64,000 bases of DNA from Dokdonella_A sp963775445 (GTDB taxonomy: Bacteria > Pseudomonadota > Gammaproteobacteria > Xanthomonadales > Rhodanobacteraceae): contig CAVZIT010000008.1 of NCBI GenBank assembly GCA_963775445.1, positions 1 to 64,000 on the forward strand. Direction: 5' to 3'. How positions within the stretch are numbered: the stretch's first letter is position 1; each line of letters opens with the position of its first letter. This document shows positions 48,362 through 57,339 of this stretch, piece after piece. The position numbers were made by a program, and so were the translations under genes. The notes under the pieces are model-generated. The model had not been told where the DNA came from and ran no database searches. It saw nothing but the letters and a program-made list of their open reading frames with translations.

Positions 48362-48434
48362 CTTCGCCTGTAGGTGGCGAAGGACCCTCGCGGGACCGAC
48401 CGTGGGTTCAGCCTCAAGGCGGATCGTGAACCCA
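48362..48434 (-). promoter_or_regulatory. Two strong hairpins upstream of paralog C
   Basis: CTTCGCC and GGCGAAG pair perfectly around a 7-base loop (48362-48382). TGGGTTCA (48403-48410) and TGAACCCA (48427-48434) form an 8-bp stem. They sit 112-184 bases before the paralog C start and 39-111 bases after the ABC permease stop, within a 222-base gap (48251-48472). They could be a structured leader of paralog C or a transcript end of the ABC operon; there is no T run. They match no riboswitch class I can recall. Confidence 0.4.
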
Positions 48435-48472
48435 TGCGCCGGTGAAGTCAACGCTACCCGCCCGTTGCGGGG

Positions 48473-49234
48473 TCACACTTTCAGTCGATAACCGGTCTTG
48501 AAGATCCACCGCACCGCAACCAGGCACAACAGCAAGAACATCATGGTCATGCCGATGCTGATCGGCACGCTGACATCGGCGACGCCGTAGAAACTCCAGC
48601 GGAATCCGCTGATCAGATACACCACCGGATTGAACAACGTGATCTTCTGCCACAGCGGCGGCAGCATCTTGATCGAATAGAAGCTGCCGCCGAGGAATGT
48701 CAGCGGCGTCACGATCAGAAGCGGCACCAGTTGCAGCTTTTCGAAGCCATCGGCCCAGATGCCGATGATGAAACCGAACAGGCTGAAGGTCAGCGAGGTC
48801 AGCACGAGGAATGTGATCATCCACCAAGGATGCGAGATGTCGAACGCGACGAATACACGCGCGGTGACGAGAATGATCAGACCGAGAATGAGCGACTTGC
48901 TCGCGGCCGCGCCGACGTAGCCCAGGACGATTTCCAGCACCGAAACCGGCGCCGACAGGATCTCGTAGATCGTGCCCGAGAACTTGGGAAAAAAGATCCC
49001 GAACGATGCATTGGAGATGCTCTCTGTCAACAACGACAGCATGATCAGGCCCGGCACGATGAAGGCGCCGTAGCTGACCCCGTTGATCGCAGTCATGCGC
49101 GAGCCGATCGCGGTGCCGAACACGACGAAATAGAGCGATGTCGAAAGGACCGGCGAGACAATACTTTGCAGCAACGTGCGCCAGGTACGATGCATCTCGA
49201 ACAGGTAGATCGCGCGGATCGCATGGACGTTCAT
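48473..49234 (-). CDS. ABC-2 type transporter permease, YadH-like
   Basis: The 253-residue protein has six hydrophobic segments and the ABC-2 permease signature region (FLGGSFYSIKMLPPLWQKITLFNPVVYLISGFRW) near the end, as in YadH/NodJ-like exporters. It pairs with the ATPase encoded immediately upstream, whose stop overlaps its ATG by four bases. The substrate is unknown. YadGH is annotated as a putative exporter, and related systems move polysaccharides, lipids or drugs. Length is full for the family. It is the last gene of a two-gene unit preceding the secreted paralogs, though nothing shows a functional link to them. Confidence 0.92.
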   Translation of the reverse strand: MNVHAIRAIYLFEMHRTWRTLLQSIVSPVLSTSLYFVVFGTAIGSRMTAINGVSYGAFIVPGLIMLSLLTESISNASFGIFFPKFSGTIYEILSAPVSVLEIVLGYVGAAASKSLILGLIILVTARVFVAFDISHPWWMITFLVLTSLTFSLFGFIIGIWADGFEKLQLVPLLIVTPLTFLGGSFYSIKMLPPLWQKITLFNPVVYLISGFRWSFYGVADVSVPISIGMTMMFLLLCLVAVRWIFKTGYRLKV

Positions 49235-50199
49235 CGGCGCTCCCGAACCAGACTGACGAAGATGTCCTCTAGCGAACTCTGACTGGTATTGAGATCCTTG
49301 AAGTCGATGCCGAGATCACCGAGGCGTTTCAGCAGGGCCGCAATGCGCGTCTGCTCGCTCTGCGCGTCGAACGTGTAGATGAGATCCTTGCCTTCGTTGG
49401 TCAACTCGAGTTGGTACGCGCCCAGCGAATCCGGCACCGATTCGAGCGGATTTTGCAGATGCAGGGTCAACTGTTTCTTGCCGAGCTTGGCCATCAGCTC
49501 GGTCTTGCCCTCGACCAGAATCAATTCGCCCTTGCTGATCACGCCGATGCGATCGGCCATCTCCTCGGCTTCCTCGATGTAGTGCGTGGTCAGGATGATG
49601 GTCACGCCGGTCGCGCGCAGCGAGCGCACCATCTCCCACATGTCGCGGCGCAGCTCGACATCGACTCCGGCTGTGGGTTCGTCGAGGAACAGGATCGCGG
49701 GTTCGTGCGACAGCGCCTTGGCGATCATCACGCGGCGCTTCATGCCGCCCGACAACGTGATGATCTTCGAATCCTTCTTGTCCCACAGCGACAAGTCCCG
49801 GAGCACCTTTTCGACATGGGATGGATTGGGCGGCTTGCCGAACAGGCCGCGGCTGAAACTCACTGTCGCCCATACCGATTCGAACGCATCGGTGGACAAC
49901 TCCTGCGGCACCAGGCCGATACGCGAACGCGCCGCGCGATAGTCGCTGACGACATCATGACCATCGGCTGTTATCTTGCCTGAACTCGGATTGACGATTC
50001 CGCAGACGATGCCGATCAGCGTGGTCTTGCCTGCTCCATTGGGGCCGAGCAACGCGAAGATTTCGCCACGATGAATTTCCAGATTGATGTTCTTGAGCGC
50101 TGCGAAGCCCGATGCATAGGTCTTGTCGAGACCGGTAATGGAAATGACGGGTGGCAAGGCAACTCCTGCACGGGAATCGGTGGGCGCATCGCGCAGCAC
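49231..50199 (-). CDS. ABC transporter ATP-binding protein, YadG-like
   Basis: The 322-residue ATPase has Walker A GPNGAGKTT (residues 52-60), the signature LSGGMKRR (about 153), Walker B ILFLDEPTAGVD (about 170-182) and the switch histidine in TTHYIEEAEEMADR. The C-terminal 90 residues form the extra domain usual for drug/lipid-type ABC-2 ATPases, closing with SLEDIFVSLV. It powers the permease encoded next. The GTG/ATG choice at the start is uncertain; VISITGLDKTYASGF marks the beginning of the domain at about residue 18. The 273 bases upstream (50200-50472) form the divergent promoter region shared with the S9 peptidase, where I see no clear motif. Confidence 0.93.
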   Translation of the reverse strand: MLRDAPTDSRAGVALPPVISITGLDKTYASGFAALKNINLEIHRGEIFALLGPNGAGKTTLIGIVCGIVNPSSGKITADGHDVVSDYRAARSRIGLVPQELSTDAFESVWATVSFSRGLFGKPPNPSHVEKVLRDLSLWDKKDSKIITLSGGMKRRVMIAKALSHEPAILFLDEPTAGVDVELRRDMWEMVRSLRATGVTIILTTHYIEEAEEMADRIGVISKGELILVEGKTELMAKLGKKQLTLHLQNPLESVPDSLGAYQLELTNEGKDLIYTFDAQSEQTRIAALLKRLGDLGIDFKDLNTSQSSLEDIFVSLVRERR

Positions 50200-50472
50200 G
50201 GTGTAGGTCGACCATGCCCGCGGCGCGCAAGTGTAGCGGATAGCTGAACACCCGTTGCTCGTTCCCTACAGCCTGAATCGCGGTCCGCTGCGTGGCCCCG
50301 ATCGACACGTTTCCAAACGGGCGCGGCCGTGCCGCTATTCGAGCAACGTTGGGCAAATTCCGAAGCCAGGCGCAGCGCGCACCCGCAGCGCGACCATCCA
50401 ACCTTGCGTTTTGTGCGACAGTCATCGAAGAATGCCCGCTCGGTTTTCGATTGACTTCGGGGAGATGCACGC

Positions 50473-52557
50473 ATGTTTGGACGCCTGTTCCTGCTTTCGT
50501 TCGCCACACTCGTCAGTTGCGCTGCACTGGCGACGCCGGCATCCGGTCCATCGCGCTTCCTGACCGGCACCGATCTGTTCAATCTCGAAGTCGCATCCGA
50601 TCCCGAGATTGCGCCGGACGGCAAATCAATTGCCTACGTGCGTCGCTCCAACGACGTCATGAGCGATCGTGCACGCGCGGCAATCTGGTTGATCGACGTC
50701 GCAAGCGGCAAGCAGATGCCTCTGGTCACCGGCCCCGGTTCGCATGGCCAGCCGCGCTGGTCTCCGGACGGCAGGAAACTTGCGTACATATCCAGCAGTG
50801 ACGGCGGCGGCGCGCAACTCTTCGTACGCTGGATGGCGAATGGCGTCACCGCACGTATCACGGGACTGCCGCAAACACCCCACGGCATCGCATGGTCGCC
50901 GGATGGCACCCGCATCGCTTATTCGATGCTGGTGCCGGATGCGCCAATGAAACTCGGAACCGCTCCCGCAAAACCCGAAGGCGCGAAATGGGCAGCACCA
51001 CTCGAGGTGATCGACTCGGTCGTGTACCGCACCGATGATGAAGGCTATGCCAAACCCGGCTACGATCAGATTTTCTGGATTTCCGCGGAGGGTGGCGCGC
51101 CGACGCAACTGACCTTTGGCGCACGCAATGCGGGCGGTCAGCTGTCGTGGTCGCCGGACGGGCAATCGGTATTTTTCAGCGCAAACCTCGGGCCCGACTG
51201 GCAACGCGAACCAGTGGACACCGAAGTTCACGAGGTTTCGCTCGCCGACCGCAGCGTGCGCACGCTGACGCATCGCAAGGGGCCGGACAATTCTCCCGCG
51301 GTGTCGCCCGACGGCAAACTGATCGCTTACGTCGGTTTCGACGACAAGTACCTCGGCTACCAGAACCGGCGCCTGTCGGTGATGAACCGCGACGGCAGCC
51401 ATTCGCATGTCCTGACCGCAACACTCGATCGCAGCGTCGGCGATCCGGTCTGGGCCGCCGACGGCCGCTCGATCTATGTCGAGTACGAAGAGCACGGCGG
51501 CGTGCGCGTTGCGCGCGTGGGCCTCGATGGATCGATCAAGACCGTGGCCGAAAATCTCACCGGCGACGAGCTGGATCGCCCTTACTCCGGCGGTGATTTC
51601 AGTGTCGCGCGAGATGGCACGCTTGCGATCACCAGCGGCACCGTCGAGCGCCCCTCGGACGTGCGTCTCGTGCGTGGCGCCAAGGTACGCCGGTTGACGC
51701 ACCTCAACGACGACCTGCTCAAGGGAAAGATGCTCGGCAAGGTGCAGAATCTGGAGGTCAACGGTTTCGAGCAATTGCCGATCGATGCGTGGCTGGTGAC
51801 GCCACCCGATTTCGACAGTGCGCACAAGTACCCGTTGATTCTCGAAATTCACGGCGGCCCATTCGCCGCCTACGGGCCGGGTTTCTCGACCGACGATCAG
51901 CTTTACGCTGCGGCCGGCTATGTCGTGCTGTATGCCAATCCACGCGGCTCGACCGGCTATGGCGAGGCTTTCGCGAACAAGATCGACAAGGCCTACCCGG
52001 GACACGACTACGACGATCTCATGAGCGCAGTCGATGCGACGATCGAGAAGGGTTTCGTCGATCCACGCGAGCTGTTCGTCACCGGCGGCTCCGGCGGTGG
52101 CGTACTGACCGCATGGATCGTCGGCAAGACCGATCGCTTCCGTGCAGCGGCAGCGCAGAAGCCCGTGATCGACTGGGCGAGCTTCGTGTTGACATCCGAT
52201 CACACGCCGTTTTTCTCGCGTTACTGGTTCGGCAAATATCCGTGGCAAGACCCGCAGGGCTACTGGGCGCGCTCGCCACTGTCGCTGGTCGGCAACGTCA
52301 AGACACCTACTCTCGTGATTGTCGGCAGCAAGGACTACCGCACGCCCGACAGCGAAGCCGAGCAGTATTATTCCGCGTTGCAGCTGCGCAGCATCCCGAC
52401 CGCGCTGATCAAGGTCCCTGGCGCGAATCACGGCGGACTCGCGGCGCGGCCCTCGCAGTCGGCGGCAAAAGCCTCGGCGATCCTCGCCTGGTTCGCGCGC
52501 TATCGCGACGGGATTTCCGCGCCGGTTGTTCCGGCTGCTCCGATGCCTGGCACGTGA
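50473..52557 (+). CDS. S9 family (prolyl oligopeptidase-type) serine peptidase, exported
   Basis: ATG 50473 follows GGGGAG; the 694-residue protein has a signal peptide (LFLLSFATLVSCAALA). Residues 35-420 carry propeller strands (SPDGRKLAYISS, SPDGTRIAYSM, SPDGKLIAYVGF). The alpha/beta-hydrolase domain has HGGPFAAYGPGFS and the nucleophile elbow GGSGGG with Ser540. Asp621 in GSKDYRTP and His653 in NHGG complete the triad. It resembles acylaminoacyl- or dipeptidyl-type peptidases in the periplasm and would release short peptides or N-terminal dipeptides. Along with the S41 enzyme it fits a protein-scavenging lifestyle. It is monocistronic, 113 bases before the response regulator. Confidence 0.93.
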   Translation: MFGRLFLLSFATLVSCAALATPASGPSRFLTGTDLFNLEVASDPEIAPDGKSIAYVRRSNDVMSDRARAAIWLIDVASGKQMPLVTGPGSHGQPRWSPDGRKLAYISSSDGGGAQLFVRWMANGVTARITGLPQTPHGIAWSPDGTRIAYSMLVPDAPMKLGTAPAKPEGAKWAAPLEVIDSVVYRTDDEGYAKPGYDQIFWISAEGGAPTQLTFGARNAGGQLSWSPDGQSVFFSANLGPDWQREPVDTEVHEVSLADRSVRTLTHRKGPDNSPAVSPDGKLIAYVGFDDKYLGYQNRRLSVMNRDGSHSHVLTATLDRSVGDPVWAADGRSIYVEYEEHGGVRVARVGLDGSIKTVAENLTGDELDRPYSGGDFSVARDGTLAITSGTVERPSDVRLVRGAKVRRLTHLNDDLLKGKMLGKVQNLEVNGFEQLPIDAWLVTPPDFDSAHKYPLILEIHGGPFAAYGPGFSTDDQLYAAAGYVVLYANPRGSTGYGEAFANKIDKAYPGHDYDDLMSAVDATIEKGFVDPRELFVTGGSGGGVLTAWIVGKTDRFRAAAAQKPVIDWASFVLTSDHTPFFSRYWFGKYPWQDPQGYWARSPLSLVGNVKTPTLVIVGSKDYRTPDSEAEQYYSALQLRSIPTALIKVPGANHGGLAARPSQSAAKASAILAWFARYRDGISAPVVPAAPMPGT

Positions 52558-52670
52558 CGGCAAGCACCGCGGTCCAGAATGGAGCACTGCGACAAGCACG
52601 ATCTCCGGGCATTGCGTCGGTGCGCCATCGGTCCCACACTTGGGCTTGCGTCGCATGAGGAAAACGACCG

Positions 52671-53186
52671 ATGAATAACCCGAGCATGCTCAAGCGCAGT
52701 TTCGGAACGGTCGCCGACATTTCCTCGGATCGACGCCGCCGCAGGCGCGTGCACGCGCATGAAGGCGCACGGATTCTGCTGATCGAGGATTCGGTGACCG
52801 TCACTGCCGTGTTGCAGCGCATGTTGCGGCAGAATCGGTATGTCACCATGACCGTGGCTGCGGCAGAGGATGGGGTCGAACTGGCGCGCCGCATTCGGCC
52901 GGACTTGATTTTCCTCGACGTCGTGCTGCCTGGAATGGACGGATTCGCCGCCGCGAGCGTTCTGCGCCACGACCCGATCACCTGCGCGATTCCGGTCGTG
53001 CTGATGAGCAGCAGCGAACGCGTGACGCAGCAGGTCAATGCCGGAAATTTCGAGGCCGACGGTTTCATGAGAAAACCATTTTCACGGCTGGACTTGTTTT
53101 CACTGATCGAGCGCATGTTCTGCGCAAATCGTGCTCCGGCGAACGCTGCCGCGGCCGCGCGGCATGACGTCTTGCAAACCGCCTGA
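52671..53186 (+). CDS. Single-domain response regulator with basic N-terminal extension
   Basis: The 171-residue protein has one receiver domain (about residues 34-150). Phospho-acceptor Asp83 lies in LIFLDVVLPGMDGF, the acidic pocket at IED (Asp40), the switch serine in LMSSS and Lys135 in FMRKPFS. There is no output domain, as in CheY/PilG/PilH-type proteins. The first 33 residues include a run of six arginines (RRRRRRVHAH), unusual for a CheY-like protein; they might contact membrane or nucleic acid. No histidine kinase is nearby. PilG-like control of twitching motility is possible but unproven. Confidence 0.88.
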   Translation: MNNPSMLKRSFGTVADISSDRRRRRRVHAHEGARILLIEDSVTVTAVLQRMLRQNRYVTMTVAAAEDGVELARRIRPDLIFLDVVLPGMDGFAAASVLRHDPITCAIPVVLMSSSERVTQQVNAGNFEADGFMRKPFSRLDLFSLIERMFCANRAPANAAAAARHDVLQTA

Positions 53187-53243
53187 TACCTTCGACTTTC
53201 GCAATCCAGCGATCTGCGGCGCAAGCCCGGATCGATCACGGAC

Positions 53244-55100
53244 TTGTCACGCCCTCGCATGCCGCATCCCGTCCAAGCAGCCGAACAATCCGAACTGAAA
53301 CGCAGTTTCCTCGGCGTGTTCCGCTACAGCCGGCGCGCGCTGGAGCTGGTATGGAGCACCAGCAGGACGTTGACCGTTTCGCTCGCCCTGATCACGCTCA
53401 TCGCCGGCCTGTTGCCGGCCGGGGTGGCGTGGGTCGGGGCGCAGATCGTCGACGCGGTAGTGACCGGTGCGCAAGCGATGCGCTCGACCGGTCACGCGCA
53501 GCTGATGCCGCTGTTCGAGTGGGTTGCGCTCGAAGGCGCTCTGGTCGCCGCACTCGCCGGTGCGCAGCGTGGCCTGTCCTTGTGCCAGTCGCTGTTGCGC
53601 GCGCAACTCGGCCAGCGCGTCAACGTGATGATCCTCGAGAAAGCGCTGACGCTCGAACTCGCGCACTTCGAGGATTCGGAGTTCTACGACAAGTTGACGC
53701 GCGCGCGCCGCGAAGCATCGAGCCGACCTTTGTCGCTGGTCACGCGTACCTTCGGCCTCGGCCAGAATCTCATTTCGCTGATCAGCTACGGCAGTCTGCT
53801 GTTCCGTTTTTCGCCGTGGGCCGTTGCGGTACTGCTGCTGGCGGGCTTGCCAGCGTTTCTCGCGGAGACGCGTTTTTCCGGCGATGCGTTTCGCCTTTTC
53901 CGCTGGCGTTCGCCGGAAACGCGCATGCAGATGTATCTCGAAACCGTGCTCGCTCGGGAGGATCACGCCAAGGAAGTCAAGCTGTTCGGGCTGGGCCCGC
54001 TGCTGCTGGATCGCTACCGCGCCATATTCCGCACGCTCTACAGCGCAGACCGCGATCTGGCCGTTCGCCGCGACAGTTGGGGCTTCGGCCTCGGACTGAT
54101 AGGCACCGTCGCACTGTACGGAGCCTACGGCTGGATCGGCGTGACTGCGATTGCCGGCCGCATCACCCTCGGCCAGATGACCATGTACATGATGCTGTTC
54201 CGCCAGGGACAGGCGGCGGTCTCGGCGATGTTGTCCGCGATCGGCGGCATGTACGAGGACAATTTGTACCTGTCCACTCTATATGAGTATCTGGAAACAG
54301 CCGTGCCACTCGCACCGGGCATTGCGCAACTGGGTGCGCGCCCGGACGACGGCATCCGCTTCGAGCACGTGACATTCACCTACCCCGGCGCCGACGAGCC
54401 GGCTCTGCACGATATCGACCTGCATATCCGTCCCGGCGAATCACTCGCGCTGGTAGGTCAGAACGGTTCCGGCAAAACCACGCTGATCAAGCTGCTGACG
54501 CGACTCTACACGCCCGACAGCGGACGTATCGTGCTCGATGGAACCGATCTCGCCGACTGGGACGAGGCGACGCTGCGCCAGCGCATCGGTGTGATTTTCC
54601 AGGATTTTGCCCGTTACCAGATGCGCGTCGGCGAAAATGTCGGCGCGGGCGACGTGAACCACTTCGAGGACCAGGTGCGGTGGCGCGAAGCCAGCGACAA
54701 GGGCATGGCCACGCAATTCATCGAGGCACTGCCTGCGGGCTTCGATACCCAGCTCGGGAAGTGGTTTCGCGACGGTCGCGAGCTGTCCGGCGGCCAATGG
54801 CAAAAGATCGCGTTGGCGCGCGCCTTCATGCGCTCACGCGCGGACATCCTGGTTCTGGATGAACCGACTGCCGCAATGGATGCCGAGGCCGAAGCGCTGA
54901 TTTTCGAGCATTTTCGCGAACTCGCCGGCAACCGCATCGTGATCCTGATTTCGCACCGCTTCTCCACCGTGCGCATGGCCGACCAGATCATCGTGATCCA
55001 GGACGGACGCATCGTCGAGCACGGCAGCCATGAGAAGCTCATGGCCGAGCGCGGCCACTATGCGCATCTGTTTTCGCTGCAGGCAGAGGGCTACCGCTGA
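53244..55100 (+). CDS. Type I ABC exporter, fused membrane and ATPase domains
   Basis: The 618-residue protein has a six-helix membrane domain (about residues 20-340). An ATPase follows: Walker A VGQNGSGKTT (about 404-413), Q-loop IFQDFARYQ, signature LSGGQWQK (about 515), Walker B ADILVLDEPTAAMD and H-loop ISHRFSTVRMADQ. The membrane part, with LELAHFEDSEFYDKLTRARR, resembles exporters placed near lanthipeptide or other peptide clusters. No peptide precursor or modification gene is seen here. The substrate is unknown (lipid, peptide or drug). The start is a TTG at 53244; the N-terminus before LKRSFLGVFRY is not conserved enough to be sure. Fifty-seven bases separate it from the response regulator. 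Confidence 0.9.
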   Translation: MSRPRMPHPVQAAEQSELKRSFLGVFRYSRRALELVWSTSRTLTVSLALITLIAGLLPAGVAWVGAQIVDAVVTGAQAMRSTGHAQLMPLFEWVALEGALVAALAGAQRGLSLCQSLLRAQLGQRVNVMILEKALTLELAHFEDSEFYDKLTRARREASSRPLSLVTRTFGLGQNLISLISYGSLLFRFSPWAVAVLLLAGLPAFLAETRFSGDAFRLFRWRSPETRMQMYLETVLAREDHAKEVKLFGLGPLLLDRYRAIFRTLYSADRDLAVRRDSWGFGLGLIGTVALYGAYGWIGVTAIAGRITLGQMTMYMMLFRQGQAAVSAMLSAIGGMYEDNLYLSTLYEYLETAVPLAPGIAQLGARPDDGIRFEHVTFTYPGADEPALHDIDLHIRPGESLALVGQNGSGKTTLIKLLTRLYTPDSGRIVLDGTDLADWDEATLRQRIGVIFQDFARYQMRVGENVGAGDVNHFEDQVRWREASDKGMATQFIEALPAGFDTQLGKWFRDGRELSGGQWQKIALARAFMRSRADILVLDEPTAAMDAEAEALIFEHFRELAGNRIVILISHRFSTVRMADQIIVIQDGRIVEHGSHEKLMAERGHYAHLFSLQAEGYR

Positions 55101-55220
55101 CTGCATTCGCCTTGAACCTCGATTGCAAGACGGCTTGCGCGCATAGCTTGCGCAGCCAAGCGAAGTCGAAGCGCTGGGCAACAAGGAGCGATGCAAACTC
55201 CGGTTGGCGAAGCGTCTCGA

Positions 55221-56042
55221 TCAGAGCGTGAGATCGAACGCGTCGGCGTCCATCCACGCGGGGAAACGTTCGCGATGCGCGGCGAGTGCGGCCATGTCCA
55301 ACGTGACCGTCGCCACCTGTTCCTGCGCACCGAATTCGACCAGCGGCCGGCCGAGAAAATCGAGTGCCGCACTGTCGCCGGCGTAGGCAATCGCGTTGCC
55401 ATCCGTGCCGCTGCGGTTGACGCCGACGCAATAGGCAAGGTTCTCTATCGCGCGCGCGCGCAGCAGGGTTCGCCATGCTTCGCGGCGCGGGCTGGGCCAG
55501 TTCGCGACGACCAGCGCGAGATCATAATCGACGCAATCGGTGAGGCGATCGTGGCGATTGCGCATCCATACCGGAAAGCGCAGGTCGTAACACACCAAGG
55601 GGCAGATGCGCCAACCCGCAAGTTCCACGACCAGCCGCTGCCGGCCACTCGCGAAGCGTTCGTGTTCGCGCGCCATTCGAAACAGGTGCCGCTTGTCGTA
55701 ATGTGCATGGCTTCCGTCCGGGCGCATCCAGACCAGCCGATTGACGCAGCGATCGCCACCGGCACTTACAATCAAGCTGCCCGTGATCACGGCATCGATC
55801 TCGCCGGCGAGCGTGCGCAACCATTCCATGCCTTTGCCGTCCATGGTTTCCGCATTGGCATCGGTGTCGTTGGTGAATCCCGAAAGGAACATTTCGGGAA
55901 GGACGACAAGGTCGGTCGATTGTTTCAGCGGGCGAACCAGCGCTTCGTAATACGCGCGATTCGCGGTCGCGTCGTGCCAGCGCGTGGCACCCTGGACGAG
56001 GGAAACGCGCAAGGGCCGCGGTGTCGTCGCGCTATCACTCAC
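55221..56042 (-). CDS. Omega-amidase (nitrilase superfamily, YafV-like)
   Basis: GTG 56042 overlaps the aminotransferase stop by four bases and gives 273 residues. The catalytic triad of carbon-nitrogen hydrolases is present: Glu50 in VVLPEMFLSGF, Lys117 in HYDKRHLF and Cys151 in PLVCYDLRFPVW. These sequence contexts, with DLRFPVW after the cysteine, are typical of omega-amidase/YafV. The enzyme hydrolyses alpha-ketoglutaramate or alpha-ketosuccinamate. It is encoded directly after a glutamine-using-type aminotransferase, so it can remove the transamination product and pull the reaction forward. The 120 bases after its stop show nothing recognisable. Confidence 0.93.
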   Translation of the reverse strand: MSDSATTPRPLRVSLVQGATRWHDATANRAYYEALVRPLKQSTDLVVLPEMFLSGFTNDTDANAETMDGKGMEWLRTLAGEIDAVITGSLIVSAGGDRCVNRLVWMRPDGSHAHYDKRHLFRMAREHERFASGRQRLVVELAGWRICPLVCYDLRFPVWMRNRHDRLTDCVDYDLALVVANWPSPRREAWRTLLRARAIENLAYCVGVNRSGTDGNAIAYAGDSAALDFLGRPLVEFGAQEQVATVTLDMAALAAHRERFPAWMDADAFDLTL

Positions 56043-57187
56043 AGCGCGCAAAGTCGTTCTGCCGCGCGGGCCAGCGTTGCATCGTCCTTGGCGAAACACA
56101 GGCGAATCAATTTCATTCCGGCAGGCGGCGCTTCATAGAACGCCGACAGCGGGATCGCGGCGACACCGCCCTTCTCCGTCAGCCATTCGCAGAACTCGAG
56201 ATCGCCGGCTTCGCTCAAGGCCGAATAGTCGACAACCTGGAAGTACGATCCGGACACTTTGCGCAAACCGAATCGCGATTCGGCAAGGAGCTTCTGGAAC
56301 GTATCGCGCTTGGCCTGATAGAAAGCGCCCAGTTCCAGATAATGTTGCGGATCGGCGGCAAGAGTTTCGGCGAGCGCCCATTGCGCCGGGGTGAAGGTGC
56401 AGAACGTGAGGTACTGATGCACCTTGCGAAACTCGGCGGAAAGCGCCGGCGGCGCAACGCAGTAGCCGACTTTCCAGCCGGTGCAATGGTAGGTCTTGCC
56501 GAAAGAGCTCACCACGAAACTGCGTTCGGCCAGTTCCGGCCGGCGCAACACGCTTTGGTGCAGCGCGCCGTCGAACACGATGTGCTCGTAGACTTCGTCC
56601 GACAGCACGAGAATATCGGTGTCGCGCGTGATCTCGGCCAGTGCGTCGAGATCGGACTCGTCAAAAATCGATCCACATGGATTGTGCGGCGTGTTGATGA
56701 GGATCAGCCTTGTCTTCGCGCTGATCGCATCCTTTACGCGCTGCCAGTCCGGCTTGAAATCGCCCGGATCGAGCGATACGTGGACTGCCCGACCGCCAGC
56801 AAGCACCACCGCCGGATCGTAGCAGTCGTAGCATGGATCGAGCACGATCGCCTCGTCGCCTGCGCGGACCACCGCGGCAATCGCCGCAAACAAGGCTTCG
56901 GTTGCGCCGGAGGTCACCGTGATGTCGGTATCCATGTCAACCTTGCGACCGTACAGGGCCTCGGTTTTCCGCGCGATCTGTTCCCGAAGCGCCGGCACGC
57001 CCGGCATCGGCGCGTACTGGTTCTTGCCGGAATTCATTGCCGCGGTCAGTGCGTCGCGCAGCGCCTGGGGTCCGTCGAAGTCAGGAAACCCCTGCCCCAG
57101 ATTCACGGCCTTGTGCTTCAAGGCAAGCTGACTCATCACCGTGAAAATGGTGGTGCCGACTTTCGGCAATTTGCTCTGGATGTGCAT
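56039..57187 (-). CDS. Methionine-type PLP aminotransferase (YbdL-like)
   Basis: I chose ATG 57187 (382 residues, MHIQSKLPKVGTTIFTVMSQ), which matches YbdL in start and length; 39 further upstream residues are not family-like. Class I fold motifs are present: LGQGFPDFDGP, TSGATEALF, INTPHNPCGS, LSDEVYEH and the PLP lysine Lys231 in SSFGKTYHCTGWKVGYC. YbdL-type enzymes favour methionine and aromatic amino acids and can amino-transfer the ketomethylthiobutyrate of methionine salvage with glutamine. The coupled omega-amidase supports that reading. The tandem arrangement recurs in many bacteria. Confidence 0.92.
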   Translation of the reverse strand: MHIQSKLPKVGTTIFTVMSQLALKHKAVNLGQGFPDFDGPQALRDALTAAMNSGKNQYAPMPGVPALREQIARKTEALYGRKVDMDTDITVTSGATEALFAAIAAVVRAGDEAIVLDPCYDCYDPAVVLAGGRAVHVSLDPGDFKPDWQRVKDAISAKTRLILINTPHNPCGSIFDESDLDALAEITRDTDILVLSDEVYEHIVFDGALHQSVLRRPELAERSFVVSSFGKTYHCTGWKVGYCVAPPALSAEFRKVHQYLTFCTFTPAQWALAETLAADPQHYLELGAFYQAKRDTFQKLLAESRFGLRKVSGSYFQVVDYSALSEAGDLEFCEWLTEKGGVAAIPLSAFYEAPPAGMKLIRLCFAKDDATLARAAERLCAL

Positions 57188-57296
57188 GTTGTCCCGGCGT
57201 TCGGATGGCCAAATCGTGGCGATGGTAGCACGCGTCCCACGCGCCGGCGGCACGCGAAAATGGCGTAGGTGCCGGATCAGCGCACCCATCGCGGGC

Positions 57297-57320
57297 CGCT
57301 CCACGCCGGTTCGTGGAGCG
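57297..57320. other. 9-bp perfect hairpin between htpG and the aminotransferase gene
   Basis: CGCTCCACG and CGTGGAGCG flank CCGGTT, 20 bases past the htpG stop on the minus strand. With no T run it is not a standard intrinsic terminator, but it may mark the htpG transcript 3' end. Confidence 0.45.
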
Positions 57321-57339
57321 ATCCGATCTTCGCCGCGAA

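Noticed and set aside
48362..48434. Cyclic-di-GMP or other known riboswitch upstream of paralog C
   Set aside because: The hairpins lack the conserved loop and junction nucleotides of the classes I know.
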